From Parcubacteria bacterium C7867-001 (GTDB taxonomy: Bacteria > Patescibacteria > Paceibacteria > UBA9973 > UBA2103): 64,000 nt of DNA. The stretch spans positions 1 through 64,000 of the forward strand of contig LFCK01000001.1 of the NCBI GenBank assembly GCA_001189095.1. Direction: 5' to 3'. A program made the position numbers and the translations under genes. The notes beneath the pieces were generated by a model. It had not been told where the DNA came from and did not search any database. It worked only from the letters and a program-made list of their open reading frames with translations. Position 1 is the first letter of the stretch, and every line of letters starts with the position of its first letter. Positions 26,211 through 36,040 of the stretch are shown here, piece by piece.

Positions 26211-26846
26211 ATGCATACCCTCGCAGTTTCCGTCCGGACTGAGCTTGGAAAGCGCGCAAAGCGCCTTCTTTCTGCTGGTCAGATGCCGGCCGTAGTCTAC
26301 GGTCCTAAGGAGGACACCATTTCGGTTTCCGTCCCACTCGCTATCTTTGAAAAGACCCTTAAGGTCGCCGGCGAATCGTCCGTGCTTGAGCTTACGGGCC
26401 TCAACAAGCCGCTTCAGGTCCTTATTCACGATATCGACCGTGATCCGGTTACGAACATCCCTCGCCACGCTGATTTCTATGCAATTGAGAAGGGTGCGAA
26501 GGTTGAAGTCGCTGTTCCGCTTGAATTTATCGGTGAGTCGGCTGCCGTGAAGGCTGGTGCGAACCTTGTGAAAGTTATCCATGAACTTGAAGTCGAGGCG
26601 GACGCAGCGCACCTCCCCCAGCACATCGAAGTCGACATTTCGTCGCTTGCCGAAATCGGTTCCCAGATCCATGTCCGCGATCTCTCTATTCCATCGGGCG
26701 TTACCGTAAAGGCTGAACCGGAAGACGTCGTTGCGCTTATTCAGGAAGTGAAGATTGAGGAAGAGGCTCCGTCGGAAGCTCCTGATATGGCTTCGATTGA
26801 AGTCGAAAAGAAGGGTAAGGACGAAGAGGAAGCAGCTGCAGAATAA
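26211..26846 (+). CDS. rplY: Ribosomal protein L25 (CTC/TL5 type)
   Basis: The 211-residue protein binds 5S rRNA. The N-terminal L25 domain has LGKRAKRLLSAGQMPAVVYG and the C-terminal beta domain has VPLEFIGESAAVKAGANL and VDISSLAEIGSQIHVRDL, as in the long CTC form. A Glu/Lys-rich tail follows. A strong terminator hairpin starts 20 bases after the stop. Confidence 0.93.
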   Translation: MHTLAVSVRTELGKRAKRLLSAGQMPAVVYGPKEDTISVSVPLAIFEKTLKVAGESSVLELTGLNKPLQVLIHDIDRDPVTNIPRHADFYAIEKGAKVEVAVPLEFIGESAAVKAGANLVKVIHELEVEADAAHLPQHIEVDISSLAEIGSQIHVRDLSIPSGVTVKAEPEDVVALIQEVKIEEEAPSEAPDMASIEVEKKGKDEEEAAAE

Positions 26847-26865
26847 GTCCATTCTTCATGAAAAT

Positions 26866-26896
26866 GGCCCGCTTGGTAATGCCGGCGGGCTATTTT
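26866..26896 (+). terminator. Rho-independent terminator after rplY
   Basis: GCCCGC (26867-26872) pairs with GCGGGC (26885-26890), followed by TATTTT. Confidence 0.75.
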
Positions 26897-26906
26897 CGTC
26901 TTCTGA

Positions 26907-26912
26907 TATACT
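26907..26912 (+). promoter_or_regulatory. -10 box TATACT for the transglycosylase gene
   Basis: TATACT lies 13 bases before the ATG at 26926 and 16 bases after the rplY terminator stem. Confidence 0.55.
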
Positions 26913-26925
26913 GAAACCTACGTAT

Positions 26926-28290
26926 ATGCATCGGCATGTTCTCTTTGCTGTTTTCTTCCTTCTTGGCGCAATAGGGACGCTCTCCTTTGCGTCCGTTGCT
27001 GACGCGGCGGGTATCGACTGCACTTCAAATGCCGACGTTCGTGCCAAATGCCAGCAGGAATACGACCAGCTTCAACAGGAAATTGCGGGGTGGCAGAAGG
27101 TGCTCGACGAAACTCGTACGAAGAAAAATACTCTTAAGGGCGACGTGACCGCGCTCACCGCCCAAATCAATCAGGCCGAAGCGCAAATTAAGCAGAAGAA
27201 CATTGCGATCGCAAAGCTCGGTTCGCAAATAGCGCAGAAGAACCGTATCATCTCAGATCTCGAGGCGCGCATTGCGCGCGGTAGGGATTCGCTTGCCTCG
27301 CTCGTACGCCAGCAAAATCAGGCGGATGATTTATCGCTTCCGGAGATTGCGTTCTCTGCGAACGAAATCTCAAACCTCTTTACTGATATGGATCGCGTTG
27401 TTTCGATCCAGAAGGGGCTCCATACGACCTTCGCGCAGATTCGTGGCGATAAGGAGACGACGCAGAATGAGAAACTCGCGCTTACCGACGCTCAAAACAA
27501 CGAGGTTGATGCGCGCTATGTCGTACAGACCAAGGAACAGCAGATAAGTCAGAATAAGAAAGAGAAGACGCAGCTCCTCACTATCACCTCGAATCAGGAG
27601 AGTCAGTACCAAAAGGCACTTTCGGAACGGCAGGCACGCGCCGCAGCGATACGCAGCGCGTTGTTCAACCTGCGCGACACGCAGGGTATCGAGTTCGGTA
27701 CGGCACTTACCTATGCGACGGAAGCCTCTCAAAAGACCGGCGTTCGTCCGGCTATTATCCTCGCCTTCCTTTCGCAAGAGTCTGATCTCGGAAAGAATGT
27801 CGGCTCGTGCCTTGTGACCGACCTCTCGACGGGTAATGGAAAGGGAAAGAATACGGGAACGCCCTTTAAGAACGTGATGAAAGCTCCCCGCGATACCGTG
27901 CCTTTTGAGGTTATCACTAAGTCGCTCGGTCTCGATTGGACGACCACTCCCGTATCGTGCCCGCAATCGATAGGCTATGGCGGCGCCATGGGACCGTCGC
28001 AGTTCATCCCGTCGACATGGCAGCTCTATGCAGCGCGCCTTAAGAGTACGCTCGGCGTCGCTGTCCCGAATCCGTGGGGCGCCAAAGATGCCATTTTCGC
28101 AACGGCGCTCTACATCACCGATCTTGGCGCGAGCTCGGGCACCTACACCGCCGAGCGCAATGCTGCGTGTCAGTACTTTTCGGGCCGTACCTGTGCGGCC
28201 GCAGGAGGGGTAGTCGCTTCCTATGGCGATTCCGTGATGGCGAAAGCCGCGACGTTCCAGCAGAACATCGATTTCTTGAAGGACAACTAA
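26926..28290 (+). CDS. Secreted coiled-coil protein with lytic transglycosylase (MltB-like) domain
   Basis: The ATG at 26926 gives MHRHVLFAVFFLLGAIGTLS...ADA, a signal peptide; a longer frame upstream would run into rplY in another phase. After the signal comes a long coiled coil (about 40-240, rich in Gln/Lys/Glu heptads) like the CwlO/PcsB N-terminal regions that contact FtsEX. A lysozyme-like transglycosylase domain follows, with ILAFLSQESDLGKN (catalytic Glu in QES), GAMGPSQFIPSTW and NPWGAKDAIFATA. It probably cleaves peptidoglycan glycan strands during growth or division. The 454-residue protein is followed 26 bases later by lnt. Confidence 0.85.
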   Translation: MHRHVLFAVFFLLGAIGTLSFASVADAAGIDCTSNADVRAKCQQEYDQLQQEIAGWQKVLDETRTKKNTLKGDVTALTAQINQAEAQIKQKNIAIAKLGSQIAQKNRIISDLEARIARGRDSLASLVRQQNQADDLSLPEIAFSANEISNLFTDMDRVVSIQKGLHTTFAQIRGDKETTQNEKLALTDAQNNEVDARYVVQTKEQQISQNKKEKTQLLTITSNQESQYQKALSERQARAAAIRSALFNLRDTQGIEFGTALTYATEASQKTGVRPAIILAFLSQESDLGKNVGSCLVTDLSTGNGKGKNTGTPFKNVMKAPRDTVPFEVITKSLGLDWTTTPVSCPQSIGYGGAMGPSQFIPSTWQLYAARLKSTLGVAVPNPWGAKDAIFATALYITDLGASSGTYTAERNAACQYFSGRTCAAAGGVVASYGDSVMAKAATFQQNIDFLKDN

Positions 28291-28303
28291 GGGTTGTGTC
28301 TGG

Positions 28304-28309
28304 TACGCT
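28304..28309 (+). promoter_or_regulatory. Extended -10 (TGG TACGCT) for lnt
   Basis: TACGCT preceded by TGG lies 7 bases before the ATG at 28317. Confidence 0.5.
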
Positions 28310-28316
28310 TATCGTA

Positions 28317-29795
28317 ATGCTTACGCGCTTCTCGTACGTGTTTCTTGGTGCCGGCTCAGGCGCTCTCGTGGCGTTTGCATACTATTTCCCCTATAGCTGG
28401 CCGGTTATATTTATCGCGCTTATTCCACTTCTGCATGCGGTCCGTACTGCTCGTACATGGAAAGGTGCGCTCGTCGCAGGCATGGTTACCGGTGCGATCC
28501 TTGTGGGTGCAACAACATTCTGGATGTTTGCGTCGCGGCCACTTCCAACCGCGTTTAGTCTTTCGCCGTTCGTTGGCTTCCTAAGCGTCTTGGTCAGTTG
28601 GCTCTTAATCATGCTTTTTACAGCCCCTCTTGTTGGGGTATGGGCAGTGTGTGTGCGACGCTTTTTTCAATCAAGCATACTCGCTACGGTGGGTGTTGCG
28701 ATACTGTGGGTTTTCATCGTTGAGTATCTGCGCATGTATGGATTTGCGCTGGTGACCTACACGCCGCTTGTTTCAAATCCACTCTTCTGGACGACGGGTG
28801 CGCTCGGGTATCCACTTGCCGACAATGAGAATTGGTTGCAGCTTGCATCTCTCGGCGGCCTTTGGCTCCTCTCCTTTACGGTAGTGTTGGTAAACGCACT
28901 CATATATCAGTTCGTCGTGCGCGCAAGCGGAAAGAGGAGAGTAATTGCCGGAGGAGTACTCGCAACGGCACTACTTATTGCTAGCGTACTTCCGATTATT
29001 TCTTGGCGTGATGCTGGGACAAGCACTCCGTCGGTACCCATAGGGTTCATGTCGCTGTGGTCGCATAACGAGGACCAGTTCGCTGCGATTACGGATGTGC
29101 ATCAAGATGCGCAACGAGCCATTATTGACCTTGCAGAAAAAGGCGCACGCATTATTGTCTTGCCCGAAGGGGAAGACTATATCGATCTTCATACGTCTAT
29201 CGATATTGATCGGCTGCGCCATGAAGGGGTCATGATTGTCGCCGCAGGTCCAACGCGTTCTCCTGACGGAAAGAAGTTGTTGCGGGGGTACGTCAGTGAC
29301 GCAGAAACGGGAGTGGCCGAAACCATACGAAACAAAATGGTCCTAACCCCACAAGGGGAGTTTTTGATCGGTATATTCCGGTACGGTATGCCGCTTATTG
29401 GTTTAGAGAAAAGTGTCGCTCGCTTTGAAGACACGAAAGCGCTGGGTATTGGCAGTTGGGGGAGTGCAATTGAGTACGGAACACTGCGTGCATCACTCAT
29501 GTTTTGTTTTGAGGTATTTGCACCGAATTTCGGAAAAGAGTTAGTCCGGCGACAAGATTCGGATGTGGTGTTGGCGATGATTTCTCATGCACGATTTTAT
29601 GACGCGCAAAACCTTCACCAGGATACCTTTCGATTCTTGCGCGTTCGCGGGGTCGAAGCAGGCGTGCCACTTATTGTTTCAACGAATCATACGCTCGCCT
29701 ATGCGTTTGATAGCTACGGTCGGATTCTCATGACCGAGGGTGCTAGACATGAGTCAGAGTGGGGGATCGTCTCAGTACCGCTTATCCCACGCTGA
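28317..29795 (+). CDS. lnt: Apolipoprotein N-acyltransferase-like protein (Lnt)
   Basis: The 492-residue protein has several N-terminal membrane helices (to about 220) and a C-terminal carbon-nitrogen hydrolase domain. The Glu-Lys-Cys triad is visible in VLPEGEDY, RNKMVLTPQGE and LMFCFEVF. Lnt adds a third acyl chain to lipoproteins. The start at 28317 follows a TGG-TACGCT box by 7 bases; a longer frame would extend into the transglycosylase gene. Spacing of the triad fits Lnt better than a soluble nitrilase. No lgt or lspA is nearby. Confidence 0.85.
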   Translation: MLTRFSYVFLGAGSGALVAFAYYFPYSWPVIFIALIPLLHAVRTARTWKGALVAGMVTGAILVGATTFWMFASRPLPTAFSLSPFVGFLSVLVSWLLIMLFTAPLVGVWAVCVRRFFQSSILATVGVAILWVFIVEYLRMYGFALVTYTPLVSNPLFWTTGALGYPLADNENWLQLASLGGLWLLSFTVVLVNALIYQFVVRASGKRRVIAGGVLATALLIASVLPIISWRDAGTSTPSVPIGFMSLWSHNEDQFAAITDVHQDAQRAIIDLAEKGARIIVLPEGEDYIDLHTSIDIDRLRHEGVMIVAAGPTRSPDGKKLLRGYVSDAETGVAETIRNKMVLTPQGEFLIGIFRYGMPLIGLEKSVARFEDTKALGIGSWGSAIEYGTLRASLMFCFEVFAPNFGKELVRRQDSDVVLAMISHARFYDAQNLHQDTFRFLRVRGVEAGVPLIVSTNHTLAYAFDSYGRILMTEGARHESEWGIVSVPLIPR

Positions 29796-29854
29796 TGTTC
29801 CACCGACGCCCCTGCCTTTTTCATAGGGAGGGGATAGAATGTACTTGAACCTTA

Positions 29855-29860
29855 TATACA
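29855..29860 (+). promoter_or_regulatory. Possible -10 box TATACA for the surface protein at 29869
   Basis: TATACA lies 8 bases before the ATG at 29869. A second candidate, TAGAAT, is at 29835-29840. Confidence 0.4.
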
Positions 29861-29868
29861 CCTATACC

Positions 29869-32800
29869 ATGCAACGACTTACTACCATCTGGGCACCCGC
29901 TCTCATTGCGTTCGCGCTGGTAACCGCTCCTATGGTCTCCTACGCGCAAACAGCCCCCGTCATTCCTCAGGTACGCGTGTCACATGTTGAGATGCTTTCA
30001 GTAACGTTTACGGAAGGAGCGGTGGCGTCGGGAGTATTTACGATCTCAAACGCAGGGAGTGGGTCCGCGGGAAATATAGACTACGTCATCCGACTTGTTG
30101 GTGACTACGACAAGAATGGAAACTGGGGTGTCGAGTACGCTTCTCAAGAAGTAGGTCCAATAGCCCTTGGTCCGAACGAAGTTCGATTGGTGCCATTTGC
30201 TATTGAACTTCCTGCAGGGGTTGCGGGGAACGATCTTGGTATAGAAGTGCAGGCAATGCTTGGTTCAGGATTCCCGCTCGGGTGGGCAGAGAAGCGTATC
30301 ATTATTACCGGTACGCACACCTACCCAAAACTTACTGAAGCATATGTTGCAATCGGAGAAGGTAAGTTTGCGGTCGGTGAAGGGCCAACGATTCACTCAG
30401 ATGAGAGCGCGGAATTGGTAGGAACATTTCAGAATAACGCTGCAACATCCCTTACACTTACTCCAAGCATCGCGCACAAGTCGATGACGGGTGACGTCGT
30501 CCGTACCGAGAAGGCCGCAACGTTTACGATTGCGCCAAACAGTTCACATGAGTTTCGTATCCCCGTAGCAGCGAGTAGCGCAAAGCCCGGCGTGTACCTC
30601 GCGAACATTACCTTCCTCGATGAGGGTGGAAAGCAGCATGCCCAACTTGTAAGCTATCGATACATTCTCCAAGGAGACGATATCGCAAACATTCAGTCTG
30701 CGAGTGCGGACAAAATAAGCGTTAAAGCAAAAGAGACAGTCACTATTTCGGTTTCCTTCAGTGGTACGCCGCCTGATATCAATCGTCCGGGAGCAAAAGA
30801 ACAAGGAGTCGCTCTTCTTACGGTGAAGGCATACAGCGAGCGTGGGACAGAACTGGGTTCGAATACAAAGGAAGTAAATCTCGATACTGAGCACGTAGCC
30901 AGTGTCCCAATTGTGGTGAACGCTTCCGCAAGTTCTCTTCAGGTAAGTGCCACCCTTACGAAAGATGGGAAGGTGCTTGCCTCTCTCGAAGCGCCAGTGT
31001 CACCGAAGTTCGGTATTGAATCGATTCGTGCGAAAACGGCACTGTACTTCATGTATAGCCTCACAGCGCTTCTTGTTATTATCGGTCTCGTCCTGCTGGT
31101 GCGGAGCTATCGTTCTACGGTGCCGATGGTAAAGACACGTCAAGCGGGCATTACGCTTCTCGCGCTTGCGGCAGTTTCCGGTATTGTCAGCGTACTTATC
31201 ATTATCGGTTTGTTTACGCCCCCGCAACAGGCAGTGAGCTTGAACCTCTCCACTCCGGTCGCGCATGCTGAGGGCAATCAAAAGGTTTGCGTTACCGATC
31301 CAGCAGCGTGTGGTCTTGGTGGCGGCGAAGCAGGAACACAGGAAGTCATTGTAAATCCTGATGTATGTCCGCTCGATGATGGTGTGCAGGAAATTGGGAC
31401 GCCCTGCGTTCATTCAGAAATGGTTAGTTTCATATTTGTTAATGACAATGCAACGTGGGAGTACTACGTGAGGACGTACCTTCCTATATGGAAGAAGACA
31501 TCCACTGTTCCGTATCGGTATTGGCAGTTTGAGGATCGGTATGATGAATCAGTTGGTATCGGATTGAGTCCATCGCGTGTCACCATGGAAGCTACGAACA
31601 ATCCATTACAGAATCCTTTTACGCATGCCTATGACTCGTATTGGGAAGCAGGAATGGGAGGAGCAAGCAAGCGGTATATAGCAACAGATGCAGCCTCTTC
31701 GGCGGAACAATACTACGAAACACCATCTGACTTTAACAATCAGCCGCCATTCGTTAGCGTTTCTTCAATTCCTGGACCGATTCGCCCAGGAGACGAGTTT
31801 ACGCTACAAGGAGCAATCACCTACGTCGACTGCACAAACACTCCTTCAGGCTTCTTGGTAAATGGAAGATTCGAAGGTCAGGAATTCTCGCAGGAATTTC
31901 CTGCAAACCAGTTCACTGGTCACGAACTCACTACTGTTCAGAGACGCTTCTCTAAAACATTTACTGCTCCAACCACTCCCGGTATCTATAGGGTGTACTT
32001 GGATATGGGTTGGGAAGTTCCCGTACTTTCGATGGGAGGCACGCTTCGTGGCCACATTGACATTGAGGTGAAGGCGGAAGTTGACCTTACACCGACCGAC
32101 CTTGCACCAACGAGCGCTATTGTGAATGTACCAACAACCGTGTCGGTAAAGGTAAATAACACCGAACCTGATCCGGTTGGAATAAGTAACACGCGTTTCG
32201 AAATTCAGGGTCCTGATTTTGGGTATGAAACCCACACCGTGCAAGGGGAAAGTTGCACCATAACAAAAGAGGGGCAGATATGTGAGCCAACAACTTCGGA
32301 AGAGTCAGTCCAGATCGGGTATTACCTCGACCAGCATGTGGTAACGGCCGCAATGTCCGGTAACGGTTTCTCGACAGCTTCGTTCCCGCTTACGTTTACA
32401 CAAGAAGGAACGTATAAAGTCCGAGCGTGCGTCGACTATGCATGTGGTTGGAATGCATACGGCGTATATTCGTGTGATGTGGGTTCGATTCCTGAAACGA
32501 ATGAGGCCAACAATTGCACGGCAGGAGATTGGACCGACATTGTGGTAGGTCCGGCAGTTGCTGCTGTGTCTTGCACCGTCAACAACGAAAACCCCGCTCT
32601 CGGTGAATCAGTCACATACACCGCAACTCCGGTATATGGTGCAACCGGCCCATACATCTGGACGGCCTCCGACGGTGCAACTGGTCTCGGCACAGGCAGC
32701 ACCGCAACACGCTCCTTCTCTACCGCGGGTACCTACGGTATGAGCGTATCTGCAACCGGCGCACTCTCTTCAGGATTCTGTCCAAACGTGACGGCGGGCA

Positions 32801-33084
32801 ATGCGTGCTCGAACCCTGAAGCAACACTCTCTGCCTCTCCAAACCGTGTGAAGCAAGATGTCCCAACCCAAGTCACCTTCAGCTATAGGGCAACGGGTGC
32901 TTCTTCCTGCACACTCACCGGTCCTGATGTGAACCAAACGTATACCGCAAACGAATGTACTGTCTCAGCAGGGACGCACAATGCGACCCTCACCATCACC
33001 ACTCAAGGGGTGTATACCCTCACTTGTGACGGCGACGAAGCGAAGGCCGTTGTGAACGTCATACCGAAATTCAATGAGTTCTAG
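29869..33084 (+). CDS. Large surface protein with Ig-like domains and two internal membrane helices
   Basis: The 1071-residue protein starts MQRLTTIWAPALIAFALVTA and has a cleavable-looking signal ending SYAQ. Residues to about 390 are beta-rich Ig/CARDB-like domains. Two membrane helices follow (about 391-412 and 426-449), then a run ending VAHAE that resembles a second signal cleavage site, then more beta domains. The last 170 residues (about 902-1071) match the last 170 of the protein at 34035, including WTASDGATGLGTGSTATRSF and a final FNEF. The odd topology suggests a fusion of two exported proteins or internal processing. Confidence 0.78.
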   Translation: MQRLTTIWAPALIAFALVTAPMVSYAQTAPVIPQVRVSHVEMLSVTFTEGAVASGVFTISNAGSGSAGNIDYVIRLVGDYDKNGNWGVEYASQEVGPIALGPNEVRLVPFAIELPAGVAGNDLGIEVQAMLGSGFPLGWAEKRIIITGTHTYPKLTEAYVAIGEGKFAVGEGPTIHSDESAELVGTFQNNAATSLTLTPSIAHKSMTGDVVRTEKAATFTIAPNSSHEFRIPVAASSAKPGVYLANITFLDEGGKQHAQLVSYRYILQGDDIANIQSASADKISVKAKETVTISVSFSGTPPDINRPGAKEQGVALLTVKAYSERGTELGSNTKEVNLDTEHVASVPIVVNASASSLQVSATLTKDGKVLASLEAPVSPKFGIESIRAKTALYFMYSLTALLVIIGLVLLVRSYRSTVPMVKTRQAGITLLALAAVSGIVSVLIIIGLFTPPQQAVSLNLSTPVAHAEGNQKVCVTDPAACGLGGGEAGTQEVIVNPDVCPLDDGVQEIGTPCVHSEMVSFIFVNDNATWEYYVRTYLPIWKKTSTVPYRYWQFEDRYDESVGIGLSPSRVTMEATNNPLQNPFTHAYDSYWEAGMGGASKRYIATDAASSAEQYYETPSDFNNQPPFVSVSSIPGPIRPGDEFTLQGAITYVDCTNTPSGFLVNGRFEGQEFSQEFPANQFTGHELTTVQRRFSKTFTAPTTPGIYRVYLDMGWEVPVLSMGGTLRGHIDIEVKAEVDLTPTDLAPTSAIVNVPTTVSVKVNNTEPDPVGISNTRFEIQGPDFGYETHTVQGESCTITKEGQICEPTTSEESVQIGYYLDQHVVTAAMSGNGFSTASFPLTFTQEGTYKVRACVDYACGWNAYGVYSCDVGSIPETNEANNCTAGDWTDIVVGPAVAAVSCTVNNENPALGESVTYTATPVYGATGPYIWTASDGATGLGTGSTATRSFSTAGTYGMSVSATGALSSGFCPNVTAGNACSNPEATLSASPNRVKQDVPTQVTFSYRATGASSCTLTGPDVNQTYTANECTVSAGTHNATLTITTQGVYTLTCDGDEAKAVVNVIPKFNEF

Positions 33085-33143
33085 GGTGTGGGTTGGTGTT
33101 GCGTGTATCCCCACACGAATCCAGAGCTCAGGGCCTTGCTTGA

Positions 33144-33149
33144 TACAAT
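33144..33149 (+). promoter_or_regulatory. -10 box TACAAT for the gene at 33157
   Basis: TACAAT lies 7 bases before the ATG at 33157. AAAGGA just before the ATG could act as a weak Shine-Dalgarno site. Confidence 0.55.
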
Positions 33150-33156
33150 TAAAGGA

Positions 33157-34038
33157 ATGAGAAAGGTGATAGCTCTCGGTGTGGGCGCCGTCGTAATCGT
33201 TTTGATCGGTATTCTTGTGCTTAATCCGCAGCTCGTACGATATCTGAAGAATCAAGTTGCACTTCTCACTGGTTCGATAACCTTAGAAGAGGAACTTAAG
33301 CCCGCGTTGTTTGTTGCTCCTCTTAACGGCGGGGTATACACCAGCAACGGGAAAAACGTCACGCGTGGGTATCTTCCGAAAGGGACTGTGATCATTGATG
33401 CTGCGCGATCTCCGACGAGGCTCGTTGTCGTTAGTCGTCTCCCTGATGGGCTCTATGGCATATGGACTGATGGTATCTTGCGTACGTCGTCAGCGACAAA
33501 GAAAAACGACATCGACGTTACGCCAAACGGGTATCGCGTTGCGTATGTTGAAGAGGGAAAAGGAACATCATCGGTCATTCTTTTGACCGCAGACGGTGTG
33601 TCCCAAACAATCGCAAGCAGTTCGCAGCCGCTCTTCTTGAGCGACACGGTCATTGCAGTATCGGATGCGAGCGGCGTTGCGCTCTATGCTCTTGAAGACC
33701 TTACGAAAGCTCCTCGCCGCGTCGCAGTGCTCGGTACGGCAACTGCGCTTGTCGCCGCATCTCCTGATAGGAGCTTCATCGCGGCAGTTGATGAGGAGAA
33801 AGGACAGACAACTGTGTATCGATCAATCAATCCGCAGGAAGGACTGTTTGTCGCGCAGTCGGTTTCTCCCTACCTTGCAGCATCTTCACTTATCCTTACT
33901 CCAAACGCACTCTATGTGCTTACCCCGCCAAATAAATCACTGCAGCGTGGACTCTTCAAATACTCATTTGATGGTGGTGCCCCAGCAAAGCTCCGCAGTT
34001 ACGATGGCGATATGTATATAACCAAGATACTTCCATGA
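33157..34038 (+). CDS. Membrane-anchored beta-propeller-like protein
   Basis: The ATG at 33157 gives MRKVIALGVGAVVIVLIGIL, an N-terminal anchor helix. The rest of the 293 residues is repetitive beta structure (DGLYGIWTDGILRT, VTPNGYRVAYVEEGKGTSSVILLT, SPDRSFIAAVDEEKGQTTVY), in the manner of TolB/WD40-like propellers. It sits between two surface proteins that share a C-terminal module and overlaps the next by 4 bases, so it is probably part of the same export or assembly unit. Function unknown. Confidence 0.7.
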   Translation: MRKVIALGVGAVVIVLIGILVLNPQLVRYLKNQVALLTGSITLEEELKPALFVAPLNGGVYTSNGKNVTRGYLPKGTVIIDAARSPTRLVVVSRLPDGLYGIWTDGILRTSSATKKNDIDVTPNGYRVAYVEEGKGTSSVILLTADGVSQTIASSSQPLFLSDTVIAVSDASGVALYALEDLTKAPRRVAVLGTATALVAASPDRSFIAAVDEEKGQTTVYRSINPQEGLFVAQSVSPYLAASSLILTPNALYVLTPPNKSLQRGLFKYSFDGGAPAKLRSYDGDMYITKILP

Positions 34039-35993
34039 TGCGCTCTTCTTTTTTTCGTACGGCAACGTTGACGCTTCTCTTTTTTGCAGCGTGGGTCTCT
34101 TTGGTGCATGCAGACGGTATGGCTGACCCGTGCGCGGGAGAACTGTCTCAAATTTGTTTCCCCTCAGATCCGGTAGCATCCGTATCGCTCACCGCGTACC
34201 CAGATAGCGTGCCGACAGCCTCTCATTCCACTGATCTTTCATGGGCTGCAGAAAACGTGGATTCATGTACGAGCTCGGGTTTCAGTACGGGCAGTGCCTT
34301 CTATGGGAGTCTGTCGCTAGTTCCCGGCTCAACGCAGACCTATACCATCACGTGTACCAGTTCTCTGGGAACAGTATCCGATTCAATCACTGTTTCGGTT
34401 ACCCCGAAACCAGATTTCATTTCTGGTAACGTGGGAAGTGTATCGGCGACCGTCGGTAATCCGGTAACGCTCAGCGCAATGATTGGGAATGTGGGCAACG
34501 CTGATTCAGTGAGCCCTTTTTATTACGCCTTCACACTCAATGGTCCGACTCCGGTGTATGTAGCAGGGTATCGTGATGCCTCCCTTGCGGCAGGAGCAAA
34601 TATGATTGCTTCAGAAGAAGTCACCTTTGCGATACCCGGCACCTACAGTGCGGTTGTGTGTGCGGATACTACGAACGCAATAAATGAAACATCGGAGACA
34701 AACAACTGCAGCGAACCAGTACAGATTATTGTATCGGACGCCGTGGAGTGTTCAGACGGTATTGATAACGACGGTGATGGGGGTGTCGATGTATCGGGTG
34801 CGTCTGGCGGCACGGTGACGGGACCGGAGTGCGGTGAAGGTATCCTTATTTTGGAAGGACCTTATAATTATTCTGGAAATTCGCCGTCTGGCGGTTACTT
34901 TTCGTGGCCTTCATGTGAAGCTGCTCCACTGCCGCCTGATGCTGACTGTAGTAGCGGGGGAGATACTAATGAAACCCATGTACCACAATGTTCCGACGGT
35001 ATCGATAACGATGGTGACGGGGGTGTCGACTTTGAGGGTATAAATGACCCAGGGGGTACATTCTGCGGTAACGTCACAACACAGAGCGGCTACGATGGTG
35101 AAGGGCACCTCGACCTCTTCTGTGTTTCTGAGTACGAGGCCGGTACTATTGGGATTCGGTGGGCATATTATGGCAATAACCTGCAGGGAGGCATGTGTAC
35201 TAGTTGGGGATTTGATAACGGAGCATACGCACCAAATGGTGGAGGGGGCGAGAGCGGCGGTACGTCAGGAGAAGTCCTTGTTACACCAACAGAAGACACC
35301 GACTACGGCTTATCATGCTCGACAGACTGCAACATATATAACGGCTGTATCGATCTTGATGGCTCAACCGCTGAAGCAAGCGGTGGGTTCCAAGTAACCG
35401 TGCAGGCACCGGTTACTGTTGATGCTGATCCGGGCTGCGAAAGTCCTGAGGACGAAACCGAGTCGCCGGACCCGACGCTCTCGTGCACAGTCGATTCTTC
35501 ATCTGTTTCTCCGGGTGGCAGCACTACGTACCGCGTAACGGGAGGGGGTACTCCATACGCATGGACCGCTTCAGATGGGGCAACAGGACTTGGGACAGGC
35601 TCGACGGCAACGCGCTCTTTCCCATCTGCAGGAAGCTACAGCATGTCGGTCTCCTCAACAGGCTTTACTGCAGGAACGTGTCCTGCGGTTATCGTGAGCG
35701 GTTCGTCATGTTCAAATCTTTCCGGAAGTCTCTCGGTGAGTCCGAATCGCATAACCGAAAATACTTCGACGCAGGTGACCTTTACCTACACCGCAACAGG
35801 GGTCACGAATTCCTGCACCATAGAGGGTCCCGGAGTAAACGAGACGCTCTCTATCTCTGGCTGCAATGCAACAGGTTCGACACTCACCCAAACCTTAAAT
35901 ATCCCGAATCAGGGGGTCTATAACCTCACGTGCGACGGGACTCGTGTCGGCCGTGCAGTCGTGAATACGAAGGTCCGCTTCCAAGAGTTTTAA
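34035..35993 (+). CDS. Secreted multidomain protein with CARDB-like and DxDxDG motifs
   Basis: The 652-residue protein has a signal peptide (to about 26), an Ig-like domain, a CARDB-type domain (about 125-225, ending NETSETNNCSE) and two copies of CSDGIDNDGDGGVD (near 238 and 318), an acidic DxDxDG motif likely to bind calcium. The last 170 residues (about 483-652) are the module shared with the protein at 29869, ending FQEF. Many cysteines suggest disulphides. It overlaps the upstream gene by ATGA. It is probably a surface or fibre component. Confidence 0.78.
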   Translation: MMRSSFFRTATLTLLFFAAWVSLVHADGMADPCAGELSQICFPSDPVASVSLTAYPDSVPTASHSTDLSWAAENVDSCTSSGFSTGSAFYGSLSLVPGSTQTYTITCTSSLGTVSDSITVSVTPKPDFISGNVGSVSATVGNPVTLSAMIGNVGNADSVSPFYYAFTLNGPTPVYVAGYRDASLAAGANMIASEEVTFAIPGTYSAVVCADTTNAINETSETNNCSEPVQIIVSDAVECSDGIDNDGDGGVDVSGASGGTVTGPECGEGILILEGPYNYSGNSPSGGYFSWPSCEAAPLPPDADCSSGGDTNETHVPQCSDGIDNDGDGGVDFEGINDPGGTFCGNVTTQSGYDGEGHLDLFCVSEYEAGTIGIRWAYYGNNLQGGMCTSWGFDNGAYAPNGGGGESGGTSGEVLVTPTEDTDYGLSCSTDCNIYNGCIDLDGSTAEASGGFQVTVQAPVTVDADPGCESPEDETESPDPTLSCTVDSSSVSPGGSTTYRVTGGGTPYAWTASDGATGLGTGSTATRSFPSAGSYSMSVSSTGFTAGTCPAVIVSGSSCSNLSGSLSVSPNRITENTSTQVTFTYTATGVTNSCTIEGPGVNETLSISGCNATGSTLTQTLNIPNQGVYNLTCDGTRVGRAVVNTKVRFQEF

Positions 35994-36025
35994 GGGTCTC
36001 GTTTGCGCCAAGTCACCGCATTTGG

Positions 36026-36031
36026 TATAGT
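36026..36031 (+). promoter_or_regulatory. Extended -10 (TGG TATAGT) for rpmE
   Basis: TATAGT preceded by TGG lies 9 bases before the ATG at 36041. Confidence 0.6.
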
Positions 36032-36040
36032 GCGCGGGTC

